Assembly (NCBI GenBank): GCA_029210645.1
Contig: JARGFT010000001.1
Span: 244,883-308,882 of the forward strand
Length of the DNA: 64,000 bases
Source: Anaerosomatales bacterium
GTDB lineage: Bacteria > Actinomycetota > Coriobacteriia > Anaerosomatales > SLCP01
Direction: 5' to 3'
The notes below the pieces were generated by a model, which ran no database searches, was not told where the DNA came from, and saw only the letters and a list, made by a program, of their open reading frames with translations. Positions 40,352-52,866 of the stretch are shown here, piece by piece. Both the position numbers and the translations under genes were made by a program. The stretch's first letter is position 1, and the number at the start of each line of letters is the position of its first letter.

Positions 40352-42379
40352 ATGCCCGCGTGTCACGGCCCAGTACCGTCAGAGCTCTTCCCCGAAGGGC
40401 GTCCGGAACGCCTCATCGCCTTCGCCGGAAACCCCAACGTCGGCAAGTCGACGCTTTTTAACAGCGTGACCGGCCAAGACGTCATCACGGCGCATTACGC
40501 CGGCAAGACGGTCGACGTCAACGTCGGTCATACAGTCATCGGCGAGGAGATCGCGAACGTCATCGACCTGCCCGGGACGTACGGCCTGGACGATGCTTCC
40601 GAGGTATCGCTGACCACGCGCCGCGCCCTGCTCGACCTGAGGCCAGACGCGACGATCGTCGTGCTCGATGCGTCGAACCTTACGCACAACCTCGCGCTTG
40701 CGTTCGAAGTCCTCGACTTGGGTCTGCCGGTGGTTCTCGCCGCGAACATCGCCGACGTGGCCCGGCGTGCCGGGACTGAGGTCGACGCAGCGCGACTTGC
40801 TGCGGCAACGGGTGCACGAGTCATCGAGACCGTCGCGGTGACCGGTGAGGGTATCAGCGACCTGATGACCGCGGCGCTTGAGGTTGCCGAGGAGCCACGC
40901 CCCCTTCCGACACCGCTTCACCGGTACACGATAGACGTGGAAACGTCAGTGGCCCCGCTGATCGCCACGGTGAAAAGCCGCGGTAGCAGTGCGCTGTGTC
41001 TGGAGGGGCGTCCGCTTGCGCTGCAGCTTCTCGAGGGCAGGACGGATGTGATCGAGGCACTCGAGGAGCAGGGTGACACGGGCCTGATCCGTGTTGCCGC
41101 GGAGACCCGGGTCGCCGTCGAACACCTCTCGGGCGGGCGCCCATCGTTCGTGCTGCACCGCGAGCGGCATACGCTGGCGAAGCAGGCGGCCGACGAGTGC
41201 ATATCGCAACGGAAGGTTCGCCGGCAGATCCCCTGGGAGAAGCTGGCTACCGCGCCCCTCACCGGCATCCCGATGCTCATCGCCGCGCTCGCCTCCATCT
41301 TCCTGTTGCTCTTCTTCGTGGGCGAGTTCCTCGCGGGTCTCTTCTCCTCGGGCTGGGCCGCGTACGTCTCACCGCACATCCAGGCGCTGGTCGGGGCGAT
41401 CGCCGGTGACGGACTCATCGGAAGCACGCTGCTCTGGGGGCTCGACTCCGGTATCGAGGCTGCGCTCGGTATCGGGTTGCCCTACATCCTCACCTTCTAC
41501 TTCCTGCTCGCTATCCTCGAGGACAGCGGATACCTCAACGCGGTGGCGTTCCTGTCCGACAACATGATGCACCGGCTCGGACTTCACGGGCGGGCGATCA
41601 TCCCGCTCGTCGCCGGTGCGGGGTGCAGCGTGCCTGCCGTGCTCTCAACGCGGGTACTCTCCTCCGACCGTGAGCGGTTCATCGCGGCCACGCTCGTGTC
41701 CTTCGTGCCGTGTAGCGCGCGCACGGCGGTCATACTCGGCGCGGTGGGACATTACATCGGTATCGGGCCTGCCCTCGGGGTCTATGCGGTCACGGTAGTC
41801 GTGACGATCACGGTAGGCGCGGTGATGGCCCGCGTGGTCCCGGGGCAGACGCGGGGACTCGTGATGGAGATGTTCGCCTTCCGACGCCCGAAGGTCGCCA
41901 TCGTCGCGCGCAAGGCGTGGGGGCAGTTCGTCGAGTTCCTCGTGGTCGTCATCCCGCTGGTGGTCGTAGGGAGCATCGTGCTCGGCGGGTTGTACGAGAG
42001 CGGATGGCTGTGGAGTCTGACGACCCCGCTCGACCCGCTCGTCGTCGGTCTGCTCGGTCTGCCGTCGGTTGCCGGGCTGACGCTGCTCTTCGGTGTGCTA
42101 CGCAAGGAGTTCGCACTGCAGTTGCTCGCCACCCTGGCGATCGCAAGCATGGGGGAGGAGGCGCGCGACCTCACCGCGTTCATGAGCAGTACCGACCTCT
42201 TTGTCTATGCGCTCGTGAACACGCTCGCTGTTCCGTGCATCTCGACCATCGCGGTGCTCGGGAAGGTGCTCGGTCGGAGACGGACGGCGCTCGTCGTCGC
42301 CATCACCGTCGGGACCGCGCTTGGTGTGGGGGCCTTCTTCGCGCGGGCTATTCCAATCGTCACGAACCTGCTCGGATAA
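40352..42379 (+). CDS. feoB: ferrous iron transport protein B
   Basis: Cytoplasmic-membrane Fe2+ permease with a built-in G protein. G-domain motifs: G1 GNPNVGKSTLFN near residue 25, G3 DLPGTYGLDD, G4 NIAD. The membrane part (from about residue 300) includes the Gate motifs GAGCSVPAVLSTRVLSS and FVPCSARTAVILG with the conserved cysteines, and LLFGVLRKEFALQLL. The protein has 675 residues from ATG 40352; the track start 40283 lies inside the regulator gene. It follows the regulator by 13 bases. Confidence 0.95.
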   Translation: MPACHGPVPSELFPEGRPERLIAFAGNPNVGKSTLFNSVTGQDVITAHYAGKTVDVNVGHTVIGEEIANVIDLPGTYGLDDASEVSLTTRRALLDLRPDATIVVLDASNLTHNLALAFEVLDLGLPVVLAANIADVARRAGTEVDAARLAAATGARVIETVAVTGEGISDLMTAALEVAEEPRPLPTPLHRYTIDVETSVAPLIATVKSRGSSALCLEGRPLALQLLEGRTDVIEALEEQGDTGLIRVAAETRVAVEHLSGGRPSFVLHRERHTLAKQAADECISQRKVRRQIPWEKLATAPLTGIPMLIAALASIFLLLFFVGEFLAGLFSSGWAAYVSPHIQALVGAIAGDGLIGSTLLWGLDSGIEAALGIGLPYILTFYFLLAILEDSGYLNAVAFLSDNMMHRLGLHGRAIIPLVAGAGCSVPAVLSTRVLSSDRERFIAATLVSFVPCSARTAVILGAVGHYIGIGPALGVYAVTVVVTITVGAVMARVVPGQTRGLVMEMFAFRRPKVAIVARKAWGQFVEFLVVVIPLVVVGSIVLGGLYESGWLWSLTTPLDPLVVGLLGLPSVAGLTLLFGVLRKEFALQLLATLAIASMGEEARDLTAFMSSTDLFVYALVNTLAVPCISTIAVLGKVLGRRRTALVVAITVGTALGVGAFFARAIPIVTNLLG

Positions 42380-42414
42380 CATCTCCGGGGTTCCTGTCAG
42401 AGGGGTCATCTATC

Positions 42415-42443
42415 TTGCATACCGAACATATGTTCGGTATGCT
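42415..42443 (+). promoter_or_regulatory. SOS promoter 1 with LexA box
   Basis: TTGCAT, 17 bases, TATGCT. The spacer is filled by the Gram-positive LexA box CGAACATATGTTCG (42423-42436), the core of a perfect 26-bp palindrome (42417-42442). LexA binding would cover both promoter elements. It drives the DUF6504-like gene and perhaps the two genes after it. Confidence 0.92.
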
Positions 42444-42472
42444 CTGTTCCCCTCGACGTAAGAAGGTCTCCC

Positions 42473-42892
42473 GTGGGCCACAACGCTGCAATCAAAGAGC
42501 ATCGCGCGCTTCCTGAAGGGCTCCCGCTCGACCTGTTCGACTCTGCCGAGGGCCGGCGTCCGATCGTGCTCGATCTGCTCGCCACGCCCTGGCTTGTGCG
42601 GGCCTCAGAACTCCGGCTACCGGGTGACGGTGGGCTCGGGCGCCGGATCGGCGAGGCGGTCGCGGTCTCGTGGGACGCAGCCCGGCATTCGCCGGTTGCG
42701 TTCGCGTGGCGCGGGCGGGTCTACGACGTCACCTCGGTCGTGCAGACCTGGGCGGTCGAGCACGCGTGGTGGGACGCCGGGCAGCGGGTGAGCCGGCGCT
42801 GCTGGCGGGTGCTCGCCGGAGACGGTGGCACGTACGACCTCGCGTTCGAACGCCTCACGGGCGCGTGGGTCCTCCTCGGCATGCAGGACTGA
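42473..42892 (+). CDS. DUF6504-like protein, SOS-regulated
   Basis: A 139-residue soluble protein. The C-terminal 80 residues (VAFAWRGRVYDVTSVVQTW, then HAWWDAG and RRCWRVLAGDGGTYDLAFE) have the WRG-Y-V...WW...R-WRV-G-G-YDL pattern I associate with DUF6504, a family that accompanies DnaE2/ImuB-type mutagenesis genes in actinobacteria. This is from memory, not a search. GTG 42473 follows AAGAAGGT. The LexA box 37 bases upstream shows DNA damage control. The molecular function is unknown. Confidence 0.8.
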   Translation: MGHNAAIKEHRALPEGLPLDLFDSAEGRRPIVLDLLATPWLVRASELRLPGDGGLGRRIGEAVAVSWDAARHSPVAFAWRGRVYDVTSVVQTWAVEHAWWDAGQRVSRRCWRVLAGDGGTYDLAFERLTGAWVLLGMQD

Positions 42893-42960
42893 GGGCCGCC
42901 TACACCGGGTATCTACCGAGGGTGAAGGAACGCTCCACAGAACCGATCGGAGGGAGCGTC

Positions 42961-43569
42961 GTGAACAACCGTGCGGTCCCGACGATCGCCATCGCGCTCC
43001 TCGTCGTAGGAGTACTCGGCATAGCCGCCACGATCGTGCTCCAGCGCTCGTCGACGCCCGCGCTCCAGGGCAGAGCCCCTGACGCCATGGATGCGATGTT
43101 CATCGAGGAGATGGTCCCGCATCACCAAGACGCGATCGATATGGCCGAGATGGCGCTCGGGCGCAGCGAACGCCCGGAGATCAGGCAGCTCGCCGAGGAC
43201 GTCATCCGGACCCAGAGCGCGGAGATCGATCAGATGCGAGCGTGGTACCGCGAGTGGTACGGCGTCGATGTGCCCGAGAGTGGCGGGCGGCCGGGCATGA
43301 TGGGTCGCGGCTCGCCAGGCATGATGCGCGGCATGATGTGGCAGGGCACGGTCGACCTGGAGGCACTGGAAGAGGCCGACGAGTTCGACAAGGTCTTCCT
43401 CGAGGCGATGGTCCCGCACCACGAGATGGGGGTCATGATGTCCCGCATGGCCGGTAGCGTCACGAGCCGGCCGCAGTTGCGTGAGCTGACGCGCTCGATC
43501 GTCCGGGCTCAGAGCGAGGAGATCGCGGACATGAGACGGTGGCACGAGGAGTGGTACGGGCGCCGGTGA
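42961..43569 (+). CDS. membrane-anchored DUF305 protein with two copies of the domain
   Basis: A 202-residue protein with one N-terminal hydrophobic helix (about residues 5-25), probably a membrane anchor or signal peptide, then two similar helical halves. The first carries VPHHQDAIDMAEMAL and the second VPHHEMGVMMSRMAG, separated by a Met-rich linker (MMGRGSPGMMRGMMW). His- and Met-rich DUF305 proteins are linked to copper binding outside the cytoplasm. GTG 42961 is set by GGAGGGAG. It lies 68 bases after the SOS-controlled gene. Confidence 0.9.
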   Translation: MNNRAVPTIAIALLVVGVLGIAATIVLQRSSTPALQGRAPDAMDAMFIEEMVPHHQDAIDMAEMALGRSERPEIRQLAEDVIRTQSAEIDQMRAWYREWYGVDVPESGGRPGMMGRGSPGMMRGMMWQGTVDLEALEEADEFDKVFLEAMVPHHEMGVMMSRMAGSVTSRPQLRELTRSIVRAQSEEIADMRRWHEEWYGRR

Positions 43570-43600
43570 TCCGGCAACCGTGCAGGCGTGAAGGAGTTGA

Positions 43601-43885
43601 ATGGCCATGATGGGACCGTACGGTTGGGGATACGACATGATGGGCGGCGGCTGGTTCGGCGGCCTGTTGATGCTTCTCTTCAGCGTGGTGGTCATCGCCG
43701 GCGTCGTGCTGCTCGTGATCTGGGCGGTGCGGCAGTCGACGGGGCAGACCGGCTCACACGGGTCTCAGTCAGCCCCGCCGCAGACGAGCTCCGATGAGGC
43801 GGTCGCGATCGCGAGGAAGCGTCTTGCGGCCGGCGAGATCACGAAAGAACAGTACGAGGACCTGATCCGCGTACTGGGTGGATGA
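43601..43885 (+). CDS. small membrane protein with SHOCT domain
   Basis: A 94-residue protein. A short Gly/Met/Tyr-rich N-terminus leads into one transmembrane helix (about residues 20-45), a polar linker, and a C-terminal SHOCT motif (AIARKRLAAGEITKEQYEDLI). SHOCT modules are short helical oligomerisation tails. They often follow DUF305 and copper-efflux genes. ATG 43601 is four bases after AAGGAG. Confidence 0.88.
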   Translation: MAMMGPYGWGYDMMGGGWFGGLLMLLFSVVVIAGVVLLVIWAVRQSTGQTGSHGSQSAPPQTSSDEAVAIARKRLAAGEITKEQYEDLIRVLGG

Positions 43886-43923
43886 TCCGTGCACGGGAGC
43901 ATGAACTCACTCTAGCGGGCCCC

Positions 43924-43952
43924 TTGCCGGACGAACATATGTTCGATACTCT
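43924..43952 (+). promoter_or_regulatory. SOS promoter 2 with LexA box, upstream of dnaE2
   Basis: TTGCCG, 17 bases, TACTCT. The box CGAACATATGTTCG (43932-43945) sits in the spacer at the same place as in SOS promoter 1. The leader is also partly identical to the first one. Confidence 0.92.
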
Positions 43953-43978
43953 GGAGACCTCCGTCCGAGAGGTCTCCC

Positions 43979-47308
<3,330 letters not shown>

Positions 47309-47314
<6 letters not shown>

Positions 47315-48565
47315 CGAGCGCTCGTCTCCCTCCCGATCACCGGGAGACTGCGGGGGAGTGCCGGTGTCCCGGGCAGGATGGGCACCGTGGCGCAGGGATG
47401 TCGAGCCAAACCGTCTGTGCACCTCGTCGATGCTCTCGGCGAGTCGATCGAGTACTGGATCGGGCACGGGGGCCTCGTCGAGCAGGTCCATCTGTATCGC
47501 GCGTTCCTCGAACCCGCTCAGCCCGACCCCGATCAGGCGCACGCCCACACCCGGTGACCAGACCTCATCCAGGAGATCCAGGGTCGTCTCGACGATTCGA
47601 TCACGTGCGTCAGTGGGCGCGGGAAGCGTGCGTCGTACGGTACGGGTCGAGAAGTCACCGTAGCGGACCTTGAGCGTGACGGTTCTACCCGAGAGGTGTT
47701 TCGAGCGGAGTCGGCCTGCAACCTTGCCCGCAAGCGCGGTTATCGCAGAGCGGATATCGGCCGCGGTATGGAAATCCTCGGCAAACGTCCGCTCGTTTGA
47801 GACGGACTTCGCTGGCGGATTATCGCGGACAGGACGAAGATCGACACCCCGAGCCCGGTCGACGAGTTCCGGACCCCAGGACCCGACCACTTCCCGTGCG
47901 GTCGTCTCATCGAGGACCGCAACGTCACCAAGCGTGGTGATGCCGAGCCTTTCGAGCCGGCCAGCGGTGATCGAGCCTATGCCCGGCATGAGTCGCACCG
48001 GCAACGGGGAGAGAAAGGACGCCTCCTCTCCCGGAAGGACCATCGTGATCCCGTGGGGCTTGTCCCGGTCCGAGGCGATCTTAGCCACCGTCTTGTTGGT
48101 CGCGATTCCGATCGAGCACGACACGCCGAGGCGGTCGACCTCATCGCGGATGCGGGAGGCGATGGAGAGCGGGTGCTCCCCGGAGTGCGCACCGGGGGTG
48201 ACGTCAAGGTACGCCTCGTCTATCGATGTGGGCTGCACGTGGGGGGTGACGGAGCGGAAGATGTCCCTCACGGCGTGCGACACGTCCCCGTAGCGCTCGG
48301 CCCGCGGACGTGCCCACACGGCATCGGGACAGAGCGCGGCAGCCCGGGCGGCGGGCATCGCCGAACGGACTCCGAAACGCCGGGCCTCGTACGATGCAGC
48401 CGAGACCACTCCGCGGCGTGCGGGATCACCGCCCACGATGACCGGCCGGCCCCGCCACTCCGGATGATCGAGCTGTTCGACAGCGGCGAAGAAGGCGTCC
48501 ATGTCAACGTGGAGAACGGCCCTCCCGGACCAGTTCCTCGCGGATGTCGAATCGTGTTCGGCCAT
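47309..48565 (-). CDS. dinB: DNA polymerase IV (Y family)
   Basis: Translesion polymerase of 418 residues. The first catalytic Asp is in LHVDMDAFFAAVEQ, the YxAR element in SYEARRFGVRSAMP, and the catalytic Asp-Glu pair in QPTSIDEAYLDVT. The helix-hairpin-helix LMPGIGSITAGRLERLG and a little-finger domain follow. No beta-clamp motif is certain at the tail (GFEERAIQMDLLDE has a QxDL-like core and may serve). It converges on dnaE2 and is divergent from nfo. I see no LexA box in its own 80-base upstream gap. Confidence 0.94.
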
Positions 48566-48645
48566 AACACCACAAGTGTACCTGGCGACTCCGTCACGAG
48601 GTGAGGTCGGCTAGAATCGTTCGAGCGGTCGTCGAGAGGAGTGCC

Positions 48646-49509
48646 GTGTACATCGGTGCGCACGTGTCCGTCGCCAAGGGACTGACCTCGGCAGTGACCT
48701 ACGCGCAATCGGTCGGTTGCGAGTCGATGCAGGTCTTCGCCAAGAGCCCGCGCCGCTGGGACGGGCCTCCAACGGATGCCGATGGAGGTGTGCGGTTCGC
48801 CCGGGCACGGGAGGATGCGGGGATCGCCGCCGCCTTCACTCACACCGCCTATCTCATCAACCTGGCGTCATCCGACGACGTGCTGTGGCAGCGCTCGGTG
48901 AACGCGCTCGCCGATGAGATCACCCGGGCCCGGCTGCTGCGGGCGGACGGTGTCGCGACACACCTCGGGACACACCCGTCCGGAGAGTCGGAGGAAGCGG
49001 CGGAGAGGATCGCGACCGGCATCCGGGCAGCATTCGACCGGGCGAAGGGAGACCCGGGCTCGCCCACGAGGCTACTACTCGAGAACACGGCAGGCGGGGG
49101 AACCACCTACGGGCGCACCGTGGCCGCCATCGGCGCGGTCCTCGAGCGCTGTAAAGGAGCACGGCCGCTCCTCGGTGTGTGTCTGGATACCTGTCATGCG
49201 CATGCTGCCGGCATCGACCTTGGCACCACCGCTGCGTGGGACTCCCTTCTCGATGAGGTGGAGTCGGCGTGCGGGGCCGGTGCGATCAAGCTCATCCACG
49301 CGAACGACAGCATGTTCGAGCGGGGGTCCCATCGAGACCGGCATGCCTGGATCGGGGAGGGGACCATGGGCGTCGGAGCGTTCGAGTCGATGCTCACTCG
49401 ACCGGACCTGAAGGGCGTGTCCGTCGTGACCGAGATGCCGGGTGAGGTTCCCGAGAAGGACGTGGAGAATATCCGCAGGCTGAAGGCATTGCGGGGAGAC
49501 CAAGTGTGA
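48646..49509 (+). CDS. nfo: endonuclease IV (AP endonuclease)
   Basis: Cuts DNA at abasic sites in base excision repair. This 287-residue TIM barrel binds three zinc ions; ligand regions are seen in YIGAHVSVAKGL, HLGTHPSG, LLENTAGGG, VCLDTCHAHAAG, IHANDS and DRHAWIGEGTMG. GTG 48646 follows GAGAGGA by five bases and gives the usual start; the track start adds 15 odd residues. It is divergent from dinB. TAGAAT at 48612 may be its -10. Confidence 0.95.
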   Translation: MYIGAHVSVAKGLTSAVTYAQSVGCESMQVFAKSPRRWDGPPTDADGGVRFARAREDAGIAAAFTHTAYLINLASSDDVLWQRSVNALADEITRARLLRADGVATHLGTHPSGESEEAAERIATGIRAAFDRAKGDPGSPTRLLLENTAGGGTTYGRTVAAIGAVLERCKGARPLLGVCLDTCHAHAAGIDLGTTAAWDSLLDEVESACGAGAIKLIHANDSMFERGSHRDRHAWIGEGTMGVGAFESMLTRPDLKGVSVVTEMPGEVPEKDVENIRRLKALRGDQV

Positions 49510-49648
49510 CCTGCGTCACCGAGTCGGGCGCCCGAAGTGTCGAACTTCTCCCGTAGGGCGCGTGGGTTGCCGCCTGCCGCCATGGGTTCTAGCATAGAAT
49601 CCCGTGTAGGCCCGCTTCGAACGCCGACGACCATGCGAGGTGCACGCG

Positions 49649-50620
49649 ATGGGTTTCGTCCTGCTTCGCCGTGACGATGGTGAAGTCACGCTGATCACAC
49701 CGAGGATCTTCGCCACTCGTCGGGAAGCGCTCGACGAGGTTACGCGTGCCTCGGCAGATGGTCACTTGGCAGCCGATGAGGTCGTCCTGGTCGACCTGGA
49801 TGCCTCGACGCCCGTGCTGATCGTCACGCCGCCACCCGCGCAAGAGGAAGCCGTGCCGGAACACGACGAGGACTCGGCTGAACCTGAGGCAGGTACGGCC
49901 GCAGCGCTTATCGAGACCGCCGCCAGCGCTCCGCTCCCGCCGACGATCGATGTGGAGGACGCTATCGCCGAGGCGATCATCGCCGATGCCGAGGAGCGGG
50001 ATCTCGAGATCGCCGAGGCCCAAGCTCCGCCTGTCGGGCCCGTCAATGTGCCGTCCGATGACGCGGACGAGACTGCGGAGGCCGAAGAGCAGGCGGCGCC
50101 AGCCGCCGTCGAGGAGGTCTTCGAGCCCCTCGATGAACCCGGAGTGCCAACCACCCCCGTCGTCACTGCCGACGAGGAGCCTGCCGCGCGCACTTGGCCC
50201 TGGGAACCGGCGCCAGTCCCCCTCGAGTCGCCCGGCTCGTCGGTCGAAAGTGTGGCCGACGTGACAGACGAGTCCGAGCAAGAGGCGAGCACGCCCCCGA
50301 TCGCCGACGGGGATACGCCCGCTGACGAGCCTGCCGATGAGATGTCCGGCTTGCTGGCAGACCTCGAGGAGATCGGCGCGGAGGCTCCGACCCAGGAGTC
50401 CGCGGAGGAGAGAGCCGAATCACCGGCTGAACCAGCCGTCGCTGCATCTGACGCCATCCCTGAGGTATCCGCTGAACCGGAGTCATCGAAGGCGTACGAA
50501 GCGGGCGCTTCCGACATCACCACGCTCACGTGCGATGACTGCATCTACCTGAACACCTGCCCCAAGAAGGGGGAAAGCGACCCCACGAGTTGTGGCTCGT
50601 TCCAGTGGAAGTCGGTCTGA
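49649..50620 (+). CDS. acidic low-complexity protein with C-terminal cysteine cluster
   Basis: A 323-residue protein I do not recognise. Residues 1-63 look folded (MGFVLLRRDDGEVTLITPRI ...). Residues 64-285 are a long Ala/Glu/Pro/Asp-rich, almost Lys-free stretch, probably disordered. The last 30 residues carry C-x2-C-x5-C-x10-C (TCDDCIYLNTCPKKG ... SCGSFQWKSV), which could hold zinc or an Fe-S cluster. No signal peptide or membrane helix is seen. ATG 49649 is eight bases after GCGAGG. It converges on rnpB. Confidence 0.75.
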   Translation: MGFVLLRRDDGEVTLITPRIFATRREALDEVTRASADGHLAADEVVLVDLDASTPVLIVTPPPAQEEAVPEHDEDSAEPEAGTAAALIETAASAPLPPTIDVEDAIAEAIIADAEERDLEIAEAQAPPVGPVNVPSDDADETAEAEEQAAPAAVEEVFEPLDEPGVPTTPVVTADEEPAARTWPWEPAPVPLESPGSSVESVADVTDESEQEASTPPIADGDTPADEPADEMSGLLADLEEIGAEAPTQESAEERAESPAEPAVAASDAIPEVSAEPESSKAYEAGASDITTLTCDDCIYLNTCPKKGESDPTSCGSFQWKSV

Positions 50621-50653
50621 CCGCTGCGGTAGCAGGCTCAGGAAGCGGAAACT

Positions 50654-50680
50654 CGGGAGCGGCCGCATCGGCCGCTCCCG
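50654..50680. terminator. bidirectional-looking hairpin between the acidic gene and rnpB
   Basis: CGGGAGCGGCCG and CGGCCGCTCCCG form a perfect 12-bp stem with a 3-base loop. On the minus strand it is followed by AGTTTCCGCTTCC, so it may end rnpB; on the + strand it lies 33 bases after the acidic gene. Confidence 0.65.
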
Positions 50681-50691
50681 GTGCGATTCAG

Positions 50692-51040
50692 GTGGAGTGG
50701 GCCTGTAAGCCGGATTCTGTCGGGGATGATCATCTATCTGGGACCACGATCGCTCGTGACCTCGTGCGGGCTAACCCGAGCGTCGGTCGGGCCGACCTTA
50801 GCCGCTCCTATTCGCCCTTGCTCCGGGTGGGGTTTGCCAAGCCGCCACGTTGCCGTGACGCTGGTGCGCTCTTACCGCACCGTTTCAGCTTTTCCCCCGC
50901 TCGAGAGCGGGGGAGTCTTCTTTTCTGTGGCACTTTCCGTCGGATCGCTCCGCCCTGCCGTTAGCAGGCACCCTGCCCTGTGGAGTCCGGACTTTCCTCA
51001 CGAATCCTGAAGACCCGCGCGATCATCCAGCCCACTCCGG
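50692..51040 (-). ncRNA. rnpB: RNase P RNA, bacterial type A
   Basis: Catalytic RNA that matures tRNA 5' ends. On the minus strand the conserved 5' core GAGGAAAGTCCGGACTCC (P4 and flanks) appears soon after the start, followed by ACAGGGCAGGGTGCC and a GC-rich P12-like hairpin around CCCCCGCTCTCGAGCGGGGG. The 3' part has AGAATCCGGCTTACAGGCCC, the other P4 strand. The ends pair as GGAGTGGG/CCCACTCC. The length is about 349 nt. Ends are good to a few bases. Confidence 0.95.
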
Positions 51041-51096
51041 TGATGATTCTAGCAGGTGGCGCGCCAGGTGGGGTTCAGAGGTGGCGCTGCCGAGAC

Positions 51097-52797
51097 TCAG
51101 GCGGTGTCCTGACGTCCCTGCGACTGCAGCTTCGCCCAGGCGTCCCGCAACGTGAGTGTCCGGTTGAACACCGGTGCATCAGGTGCCGACTCGATGTCCG
51201 CGCAGAAGTAGCCGAGCCGTTCGAACTGAACGGTCTGGCCCACGGCAGGGTCTGCCAGCGCCGGTTCGACGAAGCACGTCGGCAGAACCGTCTCCGACTC
51301 GGGGTTCAAGTCTTCGAAGAGGTCGCGCCCGTCGCTACCGGGGTATGGATCGCCGAAGAGGTGGTCATACAGCCGCACCTCGGCGGGAACGGCGTGAGCA
51401 CAGGAAACCCAGTGAAGGGTGGCCTTGGGACGGCGTCCGTCAGGTGCGCTGCCGCCTCGCGTGTCGGGATCGTACGTGCAGCGCAGCTCTGTGATGGTGC
51501 CATCTGCGTCCTTGACGACGTCGGTGCAGGTGACGAAGTACGCGGACCGCAGGCGGACCTCGCGGCCGGGAGCGAGGCGGAAGAACTTCTTGGGCGGGTC
51601 CTCCATGAAGTCGTCGCGCTCGATCCAGAGTTCCCGGGTGAAGGGCACGGTGCGCGTCCCGGCCGCCGGGTCCTCGGGATTGTTGACGACGTCGAGCTCC
51701 TCGACCTGGTCCTCCGGATAGTTCTCGATGACCAGCTTGACGGGATTGAGAACCGCGAAGCGGCGCAGGGCGGTCCGGTTCAGCACGTTGCGCACCGCAT
51801 GATGGAGCATCTCGACCTCCACGATGCTGTCTGCCCGTGCGACCCCGATCATCGCCGCGAAGTCGCGGATCCCCTCGGCAGGGAATCCCCTCCGCCGCAG
51901 AGCGGAGATCGTCGGCATTCGCGGATCGTCCCATCCGCGTACGTGTCCCTCGGACACGAGACGCAGAAGCACTCGCTTGGAGAGCACGGTGTGCGTGAGG
52001 TTCAAGCGTGCGAACTCGTACTGGCGCGGCCTGGAGGGCACCGGCAGGTTCTCGACGAACCAGTCGTACAGCGGTCGGTGGTCCTGGAACTCCAGCGTGC
52101 AGATCGAGTGCGTGATGTTCTCGATGGCATCGGACTGCCCGTGAGCGAAATCGTACGACGGGTAGATGCACCACGCGTCACCCGTGCGAGGGTGTGGCGC
52201 GTGCAGGATACGGTACATCACCGGGTCGCGGAAGTTGATGTTGGGCGAGGCCATGTCGATCTTCGCGCGCAGGACTCGCGATCCGTTGGGGAACTCGCCG
52301 GCGCGCATCCTCTCGAAGAGGTCGAGGTTCTCGTCGACCGAGCGGTTTCGCCACGGACTCTCGATGCCCGGCTCGGTCAGGGTGCCCCGGTGCTCGCGGA
52401 TCTCGTCCGCGGAAAGGTCGTCGACGTAGGCCTTGCCGTCCCGGATCAGGTGGACGGCCCACGCGTAGAGCTGTTCGAAGTAGTCCGAGGCGAAGTAGAG
52501 GTGTTCGCCCCAGTCGAAACCGAGCCAGCGGACGTCCTCCTCGATCGAATCGATGAACTCCTGCTCTTCCTTGATCGGGTTCGTGTCGTCGAATCGCAGG
52601 TGGCAGCGGCCACCGAACTCCTCGGCGATACCGAAGTTCAGGCAGATCGACTTCGCATGTCCGATGTGCAGGTAGCCGTTGGGCTCCGGAGGGAATCGCG
52701 TGACGACCGACTCATGCCGGCCTTCACGCAGGTCAGCGGCGACGATCTCGCGCAGGAAGTCAGCGCGCTCGGGTGCGGGTGCGGGATTGGTGTCCAT
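51097..52797 (-). CDS. glnS: glutaminyl-tRNA synthetase
   Basis: Charges tRNA-Gln directly. Class Ib signatures are [20 protein letters not shown] (HIGH), [17 protein letters not shown], and the KMSKS-like [11 protein letters not shown]. Two beta-barrel anticodon-binding domains follow. The length of 566 residues is normal from the ATG at 52797; the 615-residue track frame runs into the tRNA-Glu gene. GlnRS is not usual in actinobacteria, most of which use GluRS with GatCAB, so horizontal acquisition is possible. It is last in the gltX-tRNA-tRNA-glnS line. Confidence 0.95.
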   Translation of the reverse strand: MDTNPAPAPERADFLREIVAADLREGRHESVVTRFPPEPNGYLHIGHAKSICLNFGIAEEFGGRCHLRFDDTNPIKEEQEFIDSIEEDVRWLGFDWGEHLYFASDYFEQLYAWAVHLIRDGKAYVDDLSADEIREHRGTLTEPGIESPWRNRSVDENLDLFERMRAGEFPNGSRVLRAKIDMASPNINFRDPVMYRILHAPHPRTGDAWCIYPSYDFAHGQSDAIENITHSICTLEFQDHRPLYDWFVENLPVPSRPRQYEFARLNLTHTVLSKRVLLRLVSEGHVRGWDDPRMPTISALRRRGFPAEGIRDFAAMIGVARADSIVEVEMLHHAVRNVLNRTALRRFAVLNPVKLVIENYPEDQVEELDVVNNPEDPAAGTRTVPFTRELWIERDDFMEDPPKKFFRLAPGREVRLRSAYFVTCTDVVKDADGTITELRCTYDPDTRGGSAPDGRRPKATLHWVSCAHAVPAEVRLYDHLFGDPYPGSDGRDLFEDLNPESETVLPTCFVEPALADPAVGQTVQFERLGYFCADIESAPDAPVFNRTLTLRDAWAKLQSQGRQDTA

Positions 52798-52826
52798 GGA
52801 GGCAGAGGATAGCACAGGAAACAGCA

Positions 52827-52857
52827 GGAGGCCCCCTCTACATGAGAGGAGGCCTCC
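52827..52857 (-). terminator. hairpin terminator after the tRNA pair
   Basis: GGAGGCC...GGCCTCC arms with an inner CCTCT/GAGAGG pairing form a long stem between tRNA-Glu and glnS. On the minus strand it is followed by TGCTGTTTCC. It would free the tRNA transcript or attenuate glnS. Confidence 0.55.
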
Positions 52858-52866
52858 GTTGTCTGT

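Noticed and set aside
48566-48645. LexA box for dinB or nfo
   Set aside because: No GAAC-N4-GTTC sequence is present in the divergent gap, only unrelated GTTC pieces, so SOS control of these two genes is not supported here.
50590-51010. ORFs of 124 and 109 residues over the rnpB region
   Set aside because: They coincide with RNase P RNA, whose conserved core is unmistakable on the other strand.
50980-52812. 610-residue + strand ORF opposite glnS and rnpB
   Set aside because: It lies fully antisense to a clear GlnRS and begins inside rnpB. Composition is that of a shadow frame.
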